Shown in pieces: positions 36,815 through 46,378 of a DNA stretch of 64,000 nucleotides (position 1 is the stretch's first letter; every line of letters begins with the position of its first letter). A program made the translations under genes and the position numbers. The stretch is from assembly GCA_937873315.1 (NCBI GenBank), contig CALMQX010000026.1:1-64000 (forward strand). The letters run 5' to 3'. Under the pieces are notes generated by a model that ran no database searches, was not told the DNA's origin, and saw nothing but the letters and a program-made list of their open reading frames with translations. Source of the stretch: an uncultured Nostocoides sp. (GTDB taxonomy: Bacteria > Actinomycetota > Actinomycetes > Actinomycetales > Dermatophilaceae).

Positions 36815-36892
36815 CCTCTGGATTTCGGGGTCACCCCGAAATCCCCAGTTTGTCGGACTTTCCTTCCCCGCAGTTCTCGGGAAAGTCTTGTG
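36815..36892. repeat. Double-hairpin dispersed repeat, copy 1 (78 bp)
   Basis: A perfect 12-bp inverted repeat with a 1-base centre (36820-36844, arm GGATTTCGGGGT) is followed by a second stem (GACTTTCC at 36856-36863 with GGAAAGTC at 36880-36887). The same unit with about eight differences occurs at 48451-48528. This copy lies between convergent genes and may also end transcription. Confidence 0.85.
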
Positions 36893-36942
36893 TCAGGGGC
36901 GCGAGGTGGCTCGCTCGGCCCGACACTTCCCGCCGAGCGAGC

Positions 36943-38358
36943 TCAGCAGCCGATCAGGCGCTGGGCCAGCCAGCCCTGCACCTGGTCCAGCGCCACGCGC
37001 TGCTGGGCCATGGTGTCGCGCTCGCGGATGGTGACGGCCTGGTCCTCGAGGGTGTCGAAGTCGACTGTGATGCAGAACGGCGTCCCGATCTCGTCCTGGC
37101 GCCGGTAACGGCGACCGATCGCACCGGCGTCGTCGAACTCGATATTCCAGTTCTTGCGCAAGGCGGCCGCGAGGTCACGCGCCTTGGGTGAGAGATCGGC
37201 ATTGCGGGACAGGGGCAGCACGGCCGCCTTGATCGGCGCCAACCGGGGGTCGAGTGCCAGCGAAACCCTTTTGTCGACACCGCCCTTGGTGTTGGGTGCC
37301 TCGTCCTCGCGGTAGGCGTCAATCAGGAAGGTCATCAACGAGCGCGACAGCCCGGCCGCCGGCTCGATGACATACGGCATGTACCGCTCGCCGGTGGTCT
37401 GGTCAAAGAACGACAGGTCGCTCCCGGACGCCTGGCTGTGAGCCGTCAGATCGAAGTCGGTCCGGTTCGCGATGCCCTCGAGCTCGCCCCACTCCGAGCC
37501 AGCGAAATTGAAGCGGTACTCGATGTCGACCGTGCGCTTGGCGTAGTGCGAGAGCTTCTCCTTCGCGTGCTCGTAGTGCCGCAGGTTCTCGGCCCGAATG
37601 CCGAGATCGACATACCAGCGGGTGCGCTCGTCGATCCAGTACTGGTGCCAGTGCTCGTCGTCGCCCGGCGGAACGAAGAACTCCATCTCCATCTGCTCGA
37701 ACTCGCGGGTACGGAAGATGAAGTTGCCGGGGGTGATCTCGTTGCGGAAGGACTTGCCGACCTGCGCGATACCGAAAGGCGGCTTCTTGCGGGCCGCGCC
37801 CTCGACGTTCTTGTAGTTGATGAAGATGCCTTGGGCGGTCTCCGGGCGTAGGTAGTGCAGTCCGGACTCGTCCTCGATGACCCCAAGGTAGGTCTTGAGC
37901 ATCATGTTGAACTCGCGCGGCTCGGTCCACTGGCCGCGGGTGCCACAGTCGGGGCAGCCCAGCTCGGTGAGCGCCACATTGTCGGGATCGATGTCCTTGC
38001 CAGCCTTGCCAGCCTTGGCCGCCTTGGCGGCATAGGCCTCCTGCAAATGGTCCATCCGGTGGCGCTTGTGACAGTTCAGGCACTCGATCAGCGGATCGGT
38101 GAAGGTCCCGACGTGGCCACTGGCGACCCAGGTCTGGCGAGGCAGGATGATCGAGGAGTCCAGGCCGACCACATCCTCACGGCCATGCACCATCGCCTTC
38201 CACCACTGGCGGCGAATGTTCTCCTTGAGCTCGACCCCGAGTGGGCCGTAGTCCCACGCCGACCGGGTGCCTCCGTAGATCTCGCCACAGGGGAACACGA
38301 ACCCGCGGCGCTTGCACAGGGAGACGACGGTATCGACGGCGGAGACGGGGGCAGCCAT
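36943..38358 (-). CDS. glyS: Glycyl-tRNA synthetase (single-chain, dimeric type)
   Basis: Class II enzyme that charges tRNA-Gly. The 471-residue protein begins with [35 protein letters not shown] and has a zinc-type insertion with CLNCHKRH and CPDCGTRGQ, the class II motifs [15 protein letters not shown] and [25 protein letters not shown], and a C-terminal anticodon domain. A Lys/Ala-rich stretch ([15 protein letters not shown]) lies in the insertion. The normal actinobacterial form. Confidence 0.97.
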   Translation of the reverse strand: MAAPVSAVDTVVSLCKRRGFVFPCGEIYGGTRSAWDYGPLGVELKENIRRQWWKAMVHGREDVVGLDSSIILPRQTWVASGHVGTFTDPLIECLNCHKRHRMDHLQEAYAAKAAKAGKAGKDIDPDNVALTELGCPDCGTRGQWTEPREFNMMLKTYLGVIEDESGLHYLRPETAQGIFINYKNVEGAARKKPPFGIAQVGKSFRNEITPGNFIFRTREFEQMEMEFFVPPGDDEHWHQYWIDERTRWYVDLGIRAENLRHYEHAKEKLSHYAKRTVDIEYRFNFAGSEWGELEGIANRTDFDLTAHSQASGSDLSFFDQTTGERYMPYVIEPAAGLSRSLMTFLIDAYREDEAPNTKGGVDKRVSLALDPRLAPIKAAVLPLSRNADLSPKARDLAAALRKNWNIEFDDAGAIGRRYRRQDEIGTPFCITVDFDTLEDQAVTIRERDTMAQQRVALDQVQGWLAQRLIGC

Positions 38359-38425
38359 GCGCCCCAGGCTATCGAGCGGGGCCGCCGACTCCCCAATCGG
38401 TTTCGCCCGGCTAGGCTCAGGCCTC

Positions 38426-38707
38426 GTGTCCGACCTTCGTCATCGCATTGAAAGCGCCAGCGCCCCGACGCTGACCCGGCTGGCCGGCCTGCCTAAGGCG
38501 GTGCCCTTCCTGGTCGTGCTTGCGCTGGTGGTTGGCGGCTTCCTCATCAAGGGCTGGGGATGGCTCTTGCTCGCCATCGTCGCCGTCCTGCTGGGGTGGT
38601 TCCTGTACATCGCCTGGCCGACCCTCAGCGCGCCCGGCCGGATGCTGCGACTGGCCGTCATTGGCATCACGGTCGCCATGACGTTGACCCAGGCCTTCCC
38701 GCGGTAG
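38426..38707 (+). CDS. Small membrane protein (DUF6703-like)
   Basis: The 93-residue protein has a short cytosolic N terminus and two to three membrane segments ([50 protein letters not shown]). The pattern resembles the actinobacterial DUF6703 family next to glyS. It starts at GTG 38426 and is divergent from glyS by 67 bases. Function unknown. Confidence 0.78.
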   Translation: MSDLRHRIESASAPTLTRLAGLPKAVPFLVVLALVVGGFLIKGWGWLLLAIVAVLLGWFLYIAWPTLSAPGRMLRLAVIGITVAMTLTQAFPR

Positions 38708-38735
38708 TTCCCGGATCGGCGCGTGGGCGCCTAGT

Positions 38736-38771
38736 TGACAATCATTCTCATGTAATCAAGAATGATTCTCA
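38736..38771 (+). promoter_or_regulatory. Two Zur boxes ahead of znuACB-zur
   Basis: 38736-38750 reads TGACAATCATTCTCA, a perfect TGAnAATnATTnTCA palindrome. 38757-38771 reads CAAGAATGATTCTCA, with two changes. The centres are 21 bp apart, two helical turns. The second box runs over the first codons of znuA, so zinc-loaded Zur would block the promoter and start region. Confidence 0.88.
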
Positions 38772-39715
38772 TGTTCGTCGGATCGCGCCTTCGCCTTGTG
38801 CTGGGCGTGAGCCTGGCCGCGATCTCGCTCGGCGGCTGCACTGCCGCCACCTCGACCGATCAGCCAAAGACGCTCGCGATCAGCGCCGCCTTCTATCCGC
38901 TCGCGTATGCCGCTGAGCAGGTCGGCGGCCCGGCCGTGACCGTCACGACGGTCACCAAGCCCGGCGCGGAGCCACACGACCTGGAACTGACGCCTCAGGA
39001 CGTTGCCGGGCTGATTCACAGCTCGACGATCATCTACCTCAAAGGCTTCCAGCCCGCGCTCGATGAGGCCATCGACGCCCACGCCTCCGAGCAAGGCTTC
39101 GATGTGACCTCCGCCGCCCGAGCCACGTTGCCATCCCCAGAGCATGAGCATGAGGGCGAGGACGAGGACGCGGGGACGGAGCACCAGGAGGAGGGCACCG
39201 ATCCACACTTTTGGCTGGACCCCACCCGATACGCCGAGGTCGCCAGGGCCATCGGGGAGCATCTCGCCGAGCTCGACCCCGCGCACGCCCCGGACTACCG
39301 AACGCGAGCAAGCGACTTCGCCGGCCAGTTGTCCGCCCTGGATGCGGACTTCCGCGATGGCTTGCGGACCTGCGCAAGCCGCGTCCTGGTGACCAGCCAT
39401 GCGGCATTCGGCTACGTGGCGGATCGTTATCAGCTCACCCAAGTGAGCATCGCCGGCGTCTCCCCCGATGCTGAACCAGATGCCGCCACGATGTCCGAGA
39501 TCGTGGCGCGCATCCGACAGGAGGGGGTCACCACGGTCTACTCCGAGACCTTGGCCTCCCCCGCGCTGGCCCAGACCATTGCCCGCGAGACCGGTGCCAC
39601 CATGGCGGTTCTTGACCCGATCGAGGGCCTCACCAATCAGTCGGCAGGTACCGACTACCTGGAGATCATGCGGAGCAACCTGGCCACCCTACGAGCTGGA
39701 CAGGGATGCTCATGA
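38762..39715 (+). CDS. znuA: Zinc ABC transporter substrate-binding lipoprotein
   Basis: High-affinity zinc capture outside the membrane. A lipoprotein signal ends in LGGC (Cys26). The zinc-site His residues are in GAEPHDLELT, DPHFWLDP and TSHAAFGY. The loop before the second His is His- and acid-rich (EHEHEGEDEDAGTEHQEEG), as in ZnuA proteins. An ATG at 38771 would remove three residues; no ribosome site distinguishes them, and the mRNA may be leaderless. First gene of znuACB-zur. Confidence 0.94.
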   Translation: MILMFVGSRLRLVLGVSLAAISLGGCTAATSTDQPKTLAISAAFYPLAYAAEQVGGPAVTVTTVTKPGAEPHDLELTPQDVAGLIHSSTIIYLKGFQPALDEAIDAHASEQGFDVTSAARATLPSPEHEHEGEDEDAGTEHQEEGTDPHFWLDPTRYAEVARAIGEHLAELDPAHAPDYRTRASDFAGQLSALDADFRDGLRTCASRVLVTSHAAFGYVADRYQLTQVSIAGVSPDAEPDAATMSEIVARIRQEGVTTVYSETLASPALAQTIARETGATMAVLDPIEGLTNQSAGTDYLEIMRSNLATLRAGQGCS

Positions 39716-40491
39716 ACGCCACCTCGCCGCTCGATCTGACGAAGGCGTCCTTCGGGTACGCCGGCAAGCGCGTGGTCGATGCCATCACCGTGAGCATCGA
39801 GTCCGGTGACGTGGTGGCCCTGCTCGGCCCCAATGGCTCCGGCAAGTCCACGTTGGTCAAGGGCATCCTCGGCCTGGCCGATCTCCAAGGCGGCACGCTC
39901 ACCCGAAACGCCACAATTGGCTATGTCCCGCAACGGCATTCACTCTCCAACGCGGTTCGGGCCACGGTGACGGAGATTGTCGCCACCGGGCGGCTGACCC
40001 GTCGCCCCTGGTGGAAGTCAGCCTCCACAGCCGACGAGCAGGCCGTCGCCGAGGCGATCGCCGCCGTCGGGCTGGCAGACCGCTCGCGCGACGAAGTCAG
40101 CGCCCTCTCAGGTGGGCAGCAGCGCCGAGTTCTGATCGCCCGCGCCCTGGCCAGCGACCCGCAGGTGCTGGTCATGGACGAGCCGACCGCAGGTGTCGAT
40201 GACGCCAACCAGGCCATCCTCGCCGGGGTCCTCGCCGATCTCGCCGCGGAAGGCCGAACGCTGCTGATCGTCACCCACGAGATGGACGCCCTGGCCGAGG
40301 TGGTGACCCGAATCGTGTGCCTCGACCGAGGCCATCTCGATTTCGATGGCAGCCCCAGCGCGTATGCCGCGCATCTCACCGAGCACCCCGCCGGGTCGGG
40401 GCATCACCATGACTCCGATGACATCACCGGCCCCATTCCGGTCATCGGGCGCGCTCCGCTGGACGCTCACGGCAGGCACCGCCATGGCTGA
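39712..40491 (+). CDS. znuC: Zinc ABC transporter ATP-binding protein
   Basis: The 259-residue ATPase has Walker A GPNGSGKST, signature LSGGQQRRV, Walker B VLVMDEPTAGVD and the switch His in VTHEMD. The C-terminal 35 residues are His-rich (GSGHHHDSDD, HGRHRHG). The ATG at 39712 overlaps the znuA stop (ATGA). Confidence 0.94.
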   Translation: MNATSPLDLTKASFGYAGKRVVDAITVSIESGDVVALLGPNGSGKSTLVKGILGLADLQGGTLTRNATIGYVPQRHSLSNAVRATVTEIVATGRLTRRPWWKSASTADEQAVAEAIAAVGLADRSRDEVSALSGGQQRRVLIARALASDPQVLVMDEPTAGVDDANQAILAGVLADLAAEGRTLLIVTHEMDALAEVVTRIVCLDRGHLDFDGSPSAYAAHLTEHPAGSGHHHDSDDITGPIPVIGRAPLDAHGRHRHG

Positions 40492-41461
40492 GTTGCTGTC
40501 CCTCGATTTCATGCGACAGGCCCTCATCGCGGCCATCCTGGTCGGCCTGACCGCGCCCTTGGTCGGCGTCTTCCTCGTCCAGCGCCGCATGTCGCTGATC
40601 GGCGATGGCATGGGACATATTGCGCTGGCCGGCGTCGCCGTTGGCGTGCTTACCGGCAACTCCCCCGTGTGGACCGCCCTCATCGCGGCGGTCGCTGCCG
40701 CCGTGGCGATCGAGTTGATTCGGGCACGCGGACGCACCAGCGCCGATGTGGTGTTGGCCGTCATCTTCTACGGTGGGATTGCTCTCGGCGTGGTGCTCTT
40801 CGCCAAGGCCCCTGGGGGCTCGGCAGGGAAGCTCACCGGCTATCTCTTCGGCGCCATCCTGACCACGACCAGGTCAGATCTCATCGTCTTCGCCATCCTC
40901 GCCACGATCGTGGTCGCCGTGACCACGATCCTGCGTCCCCGCCTCTTCGCCGTGGCCAATGACGAGGAGTACTCGCGGGCCAGTGGCCTGCCGGTTACCG
41001 CCTACAACCTCATCCTGGCTGTCCTGACTGCGGTCACCGTCGTGGTCTCCATGCGGATCATCGGACTGCTCTTGATCTCGGCTCTGATGATCCTGCCCAA
41101 TGCCTCGGCGCAACTGATCTCGCGGTCCTTCGCGGCCAGCGTTCGATGGGCGGTCCTGATCGGTGTCGCGTGCTCCGCGAGTGGGGTCATCGTTTCCTAC
41201 TACACGGCGACACCCTCAGGCGGAGCGATTGTCCTGCTGGCGATCGCTGTGTTCTTGGCGTTGACGGCGTACGCCGGCATTCGCGCCCGCGTGCACCGTA
41301 GCCGAGTGATCCACGACGATCGCCATGACCATGAGCACGGCCCTGATTGTGGGCACGAGGCGATCGACCACGACGGACACATCGACTACCTGCACGACGG
41401 CCATCGGCACGCCCCGCACGGCAGCCACTACGACGAGCATGGGAGCGTGCATCCGCGATGA
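40484..41461 (+). CDS. znuB: Zinc ABC transporter permease with His-rich tail
   Basis: The 325-residue ABC-3 family permease has about eight membrane segments (LVGVFLVQRRMSLIGDGMGHIALAGVAVG is the family signature). It ends in a cytosolic tail of about 50 residues dense in His and Asp (HDDRHDHEHGPDCGHE, HRHAPHGSHYDEHG), which may bind zinc. It overlaps znuC by 8 bases and zur by 4. Confidence 0.93.
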   Translation: MAELLSLDFMRQALIAAILVGLTAPLVGVFLVQRRMSLIGDGMGHIALAGVAVGVLTGNSPVWTALIAAVAAAVAIELIRARGRTSADVVLAVIFYGGIALGVVLFAKAPGGSAGKLTGYLFGAILTTTRSDLIVFAILATIVVAVTTILRPRLFAVANDEEYSRASGLPVTAYNLILAVLTAVTVVVSMRIIGLLLISALMILPNASAQLISRSFAASVRWAVLIGVACSASGVIVSYYTATPSGGAIVLLAIAVFLALTAYAGIRARVHRSRVIHDDRHDHEHGPDCGHEAIDHDGHIDYLHDGHRHAPHGSHYDEHGSVHPR

Positions 41462-41841
41462 GCGCCCGACGCCCCACCCGCCAACGCGCCGCGCTCGCCC
41501 GGGCGCTGGAGGGCAGCACCCAGTTCAGCAGTGCCCAGGAACTTCACGCCCGCTTGCGCAATGAGGACACCACCGTCGGCCTGGCAACCGTCTATCGCAA
41601 CCTGCAAGCGATGGCGAGCGAGGGCGAAGTTGACGTCATCCGTACCCCGGAGGGCGAGGCGCTCTACCGCGCCTGCTCGACGCACCACCACCATCACCTG
41701 GTATGCCGCGTCTGCGGCAAGGCTGTCGAAGTCACCGGAGCAGGTGTGGAGGCGTGGGCCGAACGCGTCAGCGCCGAGCACGGATTCAGCTCAGTTCAGC
41801 ACACCGTGGAAATCGTGGGTACCTGCAGCGACTGCAGCTGA
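41458..41841 (+). CDS. zur: Fur-family zinc regulator Zur
   Basis: The 127-residue repressor has a winged helix (about 1-75, STQFSSAQELHARLRNEDTTVGLATVYRNLQ), a His-rich hinge (STHHHHHLVCRVCG) and two CxxC pairs (CRVCG, CSDC) for structural zinc. It is the last gene of the zinc uptake operon, and the boxes at 38736-38771 predict autoregulation. Confidence 0.94.
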   Translation: MSARRPTRQRAALARALEGSTQFSSAQELHARLRNEDTTVGLATVYRNLQAMASEGEVDVIRTPEGEALYRACSTHHHHHLVCRVCGKAVEVTGAGVEAWAERVSAEHGFSSVQHTVEIVGTCSDCS

Positions 41842-41883
41842 GTCGCGACTGAAGCCCTGGCTCCTCCGGGAAGCCCTGGCTTC

Positions 41884-44100
41884 TCAGGGAACCAGACGCA
41901 AGATGCCGTCGGTGGCGGTCACCACGACGTCGGAACCGACGCGCGCCAACGGTCCGGCGGGCATCGCCAGGGCATAAACACCACCGGGGACCAGATCCAG
42001 GCCGTACCGATGAACCCCACTGGTCCCGACCAGGCGCGCCGGCCGCAGGTCCTTCACCTCGGGGATGAAGACCTGGCCCGCACTGTCAACGACGACGCCG
42101 AGCTCCCCACCAGTGATATTGGCCGGTATGGTCCACGGATCGGTCACGGCATACACCTTGCCGGCCGTCGCAACCTGCCCGTAGAACGTGCCATTGGACG
42201 CCGCAACCACCTCGAGAGTCCCGGTCCACCGCAGTGTCGTCCCCACCTGCTTCGCATCGAAGATGAGGATGTTGTCGCTGTCATCCACGGCGAACCCTCC
42301 AATGCCGTGAAGGCCGGACGCTGTCGCGGGTTGACCAAAGGCAGGGCCGGCGCCGACCAGGCTGCCAGCGACCAAACGCTTCAGTCCGGCAAGCAGGGGC
42401 AACCCAAGAATGGTCGTGTCCTGCGCCGCGATGGCGTAGATGCCCTCTCGGGCTGCCAGGGTGTTGATGGTGTCGGCCACGAAAAGACTCCCGTGGGAGT
42501 CAAACCGGAGCTCCTGGAAGCCACCAGCGGCGAAGTCCGAGGTCGCGATTCGTTTCGCCACCCCAGCAGTCATCGCTTGCCCAAAGAACGTGCCGCTCTG
42601 GCGAGGGATGAGGTAGACCGAATGCTGGCCGGACATGCACGCAAGACCAACCTGAGAGAGCGCTAGCTCCCCGCACTCAACACCGACCGGGACGGGCAGT
42701 TCGTGCGCGAAACCGGCCCGCATCGCTTGGCCGAAGTAGGTGCCATCGTGAGCGGGGACATAGGCCACGGTCGATGATTGCGAGGTCCCGTTCAGCTGGA
42801 GGTTGCGGAAGGCAAACGACCCGTCGACCTCTCCTTCGACATCGAGCGGCCGCATTTGCCCGGTCGAGACGGCAAAGGGGAAGCGGTCATGCCCGAGGGC
42901 AGGCCCATCGCCCGCAACGATGGTCGCGGTCCCAGCCGGGAGCGATTGCCCATAGCCCGTGCGTGCCGTGGCACCGGGATTGACGACGATCTCGGACGCT
43001 GGGGCGTAACTGTCGCTGTAGGCGACCGCCACACCTCCCTGGGGCAGCGGGCGGGCCTTGGTGTACTGGTGGAGGGCGAAGGAACGCCGCACCAATTGCC
43101 CGGCGCTCTCTGAGGGCGATCCGGATGTTGCCGATCGCACGAGAAGGTACTGCTCGCGATCTGCGGTGGTTGAGCCGCCACCACTGACTAGCAGGTTGCT
43201 CTTGAGGTCGAAGGACACTTCGGACACCTGGTAGGAGGGTGCCACGGAGGCTGCCGAGATGCTCTCTCCGGCAGCGAACGTGTGACCGAAGGCCGTGACC
43301 GGAGAGGTCGCGGTGAGCCATAGCTCTTGGGTCTCGCCGCCCAAGGCGACCAAGCCAGCGCCGTCGACGGCGAGTTTCCCTGCGCACCAGGTCTGCGGAC
43401 TAGGCAGGGCATAGGTCACGCCAGCATCGAGCGACCTCCCCAGGTCTGTTCCGGTGTCCCGCGCGATCGCTGTGATTGAGCAGCGGCCATCGCCGACACT
43501 CGCCAGGGCTACGACGGTGCCTCGGGAGGTCAGCGTTACTCCACTCAGGGCTCCGACCTTCGTTTGCGGGCCCGGGCTTCCGTAGGTCGTTGCCTGGCCT
43601 CCGCCGAGCAGCCGGTACACCCGACCCGCGGTGACATTCAGGCCGTACCGCGTACCCGAAACGGCCGACAAGACGTAGATGCCCCCCTCGCCAGCCAGGT
43701 TCGACGGAACGCCAAAGACCACGCTGCCCTCATCATCGACGGCAAGTGAGTTGACATCCGAGGAGACGAGCGAGATGCCGCGCGGGAGTGCACCGGTCAC
43801 GGGAAGGTTGCCCAGGCGCATCGAGCCACCCCCGATGACGACACTCTGGCGGCCCTGACTCTTAAGAACCCGCACGAGTCCGTACACCTGATCCCAGGTA
43901 TAGACCGAGCCGCGCCTGTCGACCGCCAGGGTTCCGATGCTTTGGTTGACCTGGGTTGGGGTGCCCGTGCCGGTCCCCCCGGCGATGCGTTGGAGGTCCA
44001 TTCGCGCGGCCGAGGCGCTCGGCGCCCCGACCAGCGCACCGACCAACACCAGGCCCGCCGCAGTCGCGGCCGGAATCAATCGTCGATGGTTCACGGTCAT
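41884..44100 (-). CDS. Secreted beta-propeller-like repeat protein (paralogue 1)
   Basis: The 738-residue protein has a cleavable signal peptide (GLVLVGALVGAPSASAA, cut near 33). The rest alternates NHL-like segments (LAVDRRGSVYTWDQVYGLVRVL, FAVDDSDNILIFDAKQVG) with a recurring element of the form T-x-[FY]-G-Q-x-M-x-A-G-x-V/x-Y/R-x-[IV], for example GTFFGQAMTAGVAKRIA, GTFYGQVATAGKVYAV and RYGLDLVPGGVYALA. About nine such elements are spread through the chain, consistent with propeller blades. No catalytic residues or wall anchor were recognised. It follows the paralogue at 44105-46378 with only 4 bases between, so the two form an operon. Role unknown. Confidence 0.85.
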   Translation of the reverse strand: MTVNHRRLIPAATAAGLVLVGALVGAPSASAARMDLQRIAGGTGTGTPTQVNQSIGTLAVDRRGSVYTWDQVYGLVRVLKSQGRQSVVIGGGSMRLGNLPVTGALPRGISLVSSDVNSLAVDDEGSVVFGVPSNLAGEGGIYVLSAVSGTRYGLNVTAGRVYRLLGGGQATTYGSPGPQTKVGALSGVTLTSRGTVVALASVGDGRCSITAIARDTGTDLGRSLDAGVTYALPSPQTWCAGKLAVDGAGLVALGGETQELWLTATSPVTAFGHTFAAGESISAASVAPSYQVSEVSFDLKSNLLVSGGGSTTADREQYLLVRSATSGSPSESAGQLVRRSFALHQYTKARPLPQGGVAVAYSDSYAPASEIVVNPGATARTGYGQSLPAGTATIVAGDGPALGHDRFPFAVSTGQMRPLDVEGEVDGSFAFRNLQLNGTSQSSTVAYVPAHDGTYFGQAMRAGFAHELPVPVGVECGELALSQVGLACMSGQHSVYLIPRQSGTFFGQAMTAGVAKRIATSDFAAGGFQELRFDSHGSLFVADTINTLAAREGIYAIAAQDTTILGLPLLAGLKRLVAGSLVGAGPAFGQPATASGLHGIGGFAVDDSDNILIFDAKQVGTTLRWTGTLEVVAASNGTFYGQVATAGKVYAVTDPWTIPANITGGELGVVVDSAGQVFIPEVKDLRPARLVGTSGVHRYGLDLVPGGVYALAMPAGPLARVGSDVVVTATDGILRLVP

Positions 44101-44104
44101 GTCC

Positions 44105-46378
44105 TTAGGATGCGAGCCGAGCAAGGCTGTCGTGGAACTGCAGGACGATGTCGTCACCCACGCGGATCGGCGAACCGCGCCGCGCCAGGTCGACAATCTG
44201 ACCCGCGGTGAGGCTGAGGCCATAGCGCACGTCGTCCGATGTCGGCAGGATGCGTGTGCGGAGCTTGCTGAACGCCCCAGGCAGGATGAGATGCCCCTGG
44301 GTGTCGATGGCCATGCCGTCGGGGGCAACGTCGAGGGAGTAGTCGATGTCCGGGGATGGCACACCCCACAGACCCGGCGTGACCCCGTACACATTGCCCG
44401 CCACGACCTCCTGCCCGTATGCCGTGCCATCCTGCGCCGCGAGCACCTGCACCATTGAGGCGAGCCCGCTTTCTCCCACGTGCGGCTTGGTGTCGAAGAT
44501 CAGCACATGGCCTTGGGCATCGGGCACGACTCCCGTGACATCGATCAGCCCAGAGTCTGTGGCAGGTCCGCCCATGACCGGGGTCTGGAGTGCTAACCCA
44601 CCGGCAAGGATCCGGTCTAGCCCGGCGAGCATGGTGCGGCCATACACGAGTCCGTTCTCCTGGGCAATCACCCGCAGAACTTGATAGGGAGAGGTGGACG
44701 CGATGTGCAGGATGTTCCCGTCGGCATCGAAGGCCATGGGCCCGAAGCCCCCAGAGGGCGCCAGCGCGACGCTCTCACCGGCACCCAGCGCGTGCCCGAA
44801 TGCAGTGGTGTCGTGGGCGGCGAGGAAGCGGACGGTGCCGTTGACCCGACAGGTCAGTCCTTCGTCATTGAGCGCGAGTCCGGTGCACTCTTGGCCATCA
44901 AGGCTCCAGACCTCGTAGATCCGCCCGGCGAGCATGTCCTGGCCGAAGTACTGGCCTGCGGCCGGCGGGATGAACGCCACCGAGGTGCGCCAGCCCGACG
45001 CCACGCGTTCACGAATGGTCATGGCGATGGCGCCTTGTGGGTTGCCAGCTGACTGCCAAGGACGAATCTGGCCAGTCGTCTTGTCGATCGGGTAGGGGTC
45101 GTGGCCAAAGGCACCCCCCGTACCAGCGATGACGACGGATTGTCCAGCAACGACAGTCTGGCCGTACCACGTCCGCCCGGTGATCGTGCGGTGTGAGCGC
45201 AGGAACAGTCGGCCAAGGTAGGCCGGGTCATCGGAAATGTCCCCGGAGGCACCGAAGAGCGTGCCATCCGGCGCGGAGGTAACGCGCACTGCCGTCCCCG
45301 GGAACCACCGCACGGTGAATGTCGACCCCGCGACGGTGTCAGTTCCGTAGACCCTGCCCGCGGACCGCGCGATAACCGTGACCTTGCCGGTTGGGGGCGA
45401 TACCACGAGGTTGCCGAAGCGATCGAAGGTGGTGGCGGCGGCTGGCCCGGGCGTGGCGCCCAGCACCTGCATAACTCCAGGGTTGAGGTGCACTCCGAAC
45501 ATGTCGCCACCCTCGAAAGACCACAGGGAGGCCCGGTCCCCGATCATGGCCACGGTACCCGCGGAGTCCACGGCGAGCTTCCCACAGGCGTCCTCGACCT
45601 TGAGTCCAGGCACGTCGTAGACCGTGCCGGGAGCCATCGCCTGCCCGGCAAAGGTGGTCGCCTGCGCGGGCAAGGCCATCATTCGACACCCAAATGCAGT
45701 GCCGAGCGCGCCACCGAAGAGCAGCACCCCCGAGGGGTGGACTGCGAGGTCGGCCCCGCCGTACAGCCGCCGATCACGCAGCGGCGCGGTGTCGCTGTAG
45801 TTCGTCCCGCCGAGGAGTCGGTACACCTTGCCCCGAACCATGGGAATCCCATAGGCCGTCACGGACACCGTCGGCACGGCCAGGATGGTTCGATACCAAC
45901 TCGCCTGCTTGTCGTAATCGCTCGCTCTCAGAAGGACGACCCCGTTCGCGTCAACATCCAGGTCAACGTTGGCGAGCGCCTCCAGATCGACCGCAGATGC
46001 CGCCATCCCCGACACAGGAATCGCCAGCGGGCTGGCGGTACCCCCTCCGAGAATGACCCGTTGGGCACCGGTCTTCGTCAACGCCCGCACGCGGTCGAAT
46101 GCCCTGTCGTAGGAGTAGACCGCGCCGACCCTGTCTACGGCCAGGGCATCGAATGACTGGGTTACCTCAGTGGGTACCCCGTTGCCATTGCCGCCCGCGA
46201 GTGACTCGACGCTCCCCGGCGCGGATACCGCGGACACCGTCTTCGGCGCTGACGCCTGGGCCACCGAAGGGGAAGCAGTCCCCAAGCCTGCGGCAATAGC
46301 GACTGCCCCGGCCAGTGCACCGATGGCCCTGCGCCCTGGCCGGCCGACATAACCCCAACTGGACACACGCACGCTCAT
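44105..46378 (-). CDS. Secreted beta-propeller-like repeat protein (paralogue 2)
   Basis: The 757-residue protein starts with a long twin-Arg-like signal region (GRRAIGALAGAVAIAAGLGTASPSVAQA, cut near 43). The mature start LAGGNGNGVPTEVTQSFDALAVDRVGAVYSYDRAFDRVRAL is clearly homologous to paralogue 1. The same recurring elements appear (TFAGQAMAPGTVYDV, WYGQTVVAGQSVVIAG, YFGQDMLAGRIYEV, VYGRTMLAGLDRILAGG, AYGQEVVAGNVYGV). Both genes arose by tandem duplication and then diverged widely. Extracellular, probably ligand-binding or structural; nothing more specific is supported. Confidence 0.85.
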   Translation of the reverse strand: MSVRVSSWGYVGRPGRRAIGALAGAVAIAAGLGTASPSVAQASAPKTVSAVSAPGSVESLAGGNGNGVPTEVTQSFDALAVDRVGAVYSYDRAFDRVRALTKTGAQRVILGGGTASPLAIPVSGMAASAVDLEALANVDLDVDANGVVLLRASDYDKQASWYRTILAVPTVSVTAYGIPMVRGKVYRLLGGTNYSDTAPLRDRRLYGGADLAVHPSGVLLFGGALGTAFGCRMMALPAQATTFAGQAMAPGTVYDVPGLKVEDACGKLAVDSAGTVAMIGDRASLWSFEGGDMFGVHLNPGVMQVLGATPGPAAATTFDRFGNLVVSPPTGKVTVIARSAGRVYGTDTVAGSTFTVRWFPGTAVRVTSAPDGTLFGASGDISDDPAYLGRLFLRSHRTITGRTWYGQTVVAGQSVVIAGTGGAFGHDPYPIDKTTGQIRPWQSAGNPQGAIAMTIRERVASGWRTSVAFIPPAAGQYFGQDMLAGRIYEVWSLDGQECTGLALNDEGLTCRVNGTVRFLAAHDTTAFGHALGAGESVALAPSGGFGPMAFDADGNILHIASTSPYQVLRVIAQENGLVYGRTMLAGLDRILAGGLALQTPVMGGPATDSGLIDVTGVVPDAQGHVLIFDTKPHVGESGLASMVQVLAAQDGTAYGQEVVAGNVYGVTPGLWGVPSPDIDYSLDVAPDGMAIDTQGHLILPGAFSKLRTRILPTSDDVRYGLSLTAGQIVDLARRGSPIRVGDDIVLQFHDSLARLAS

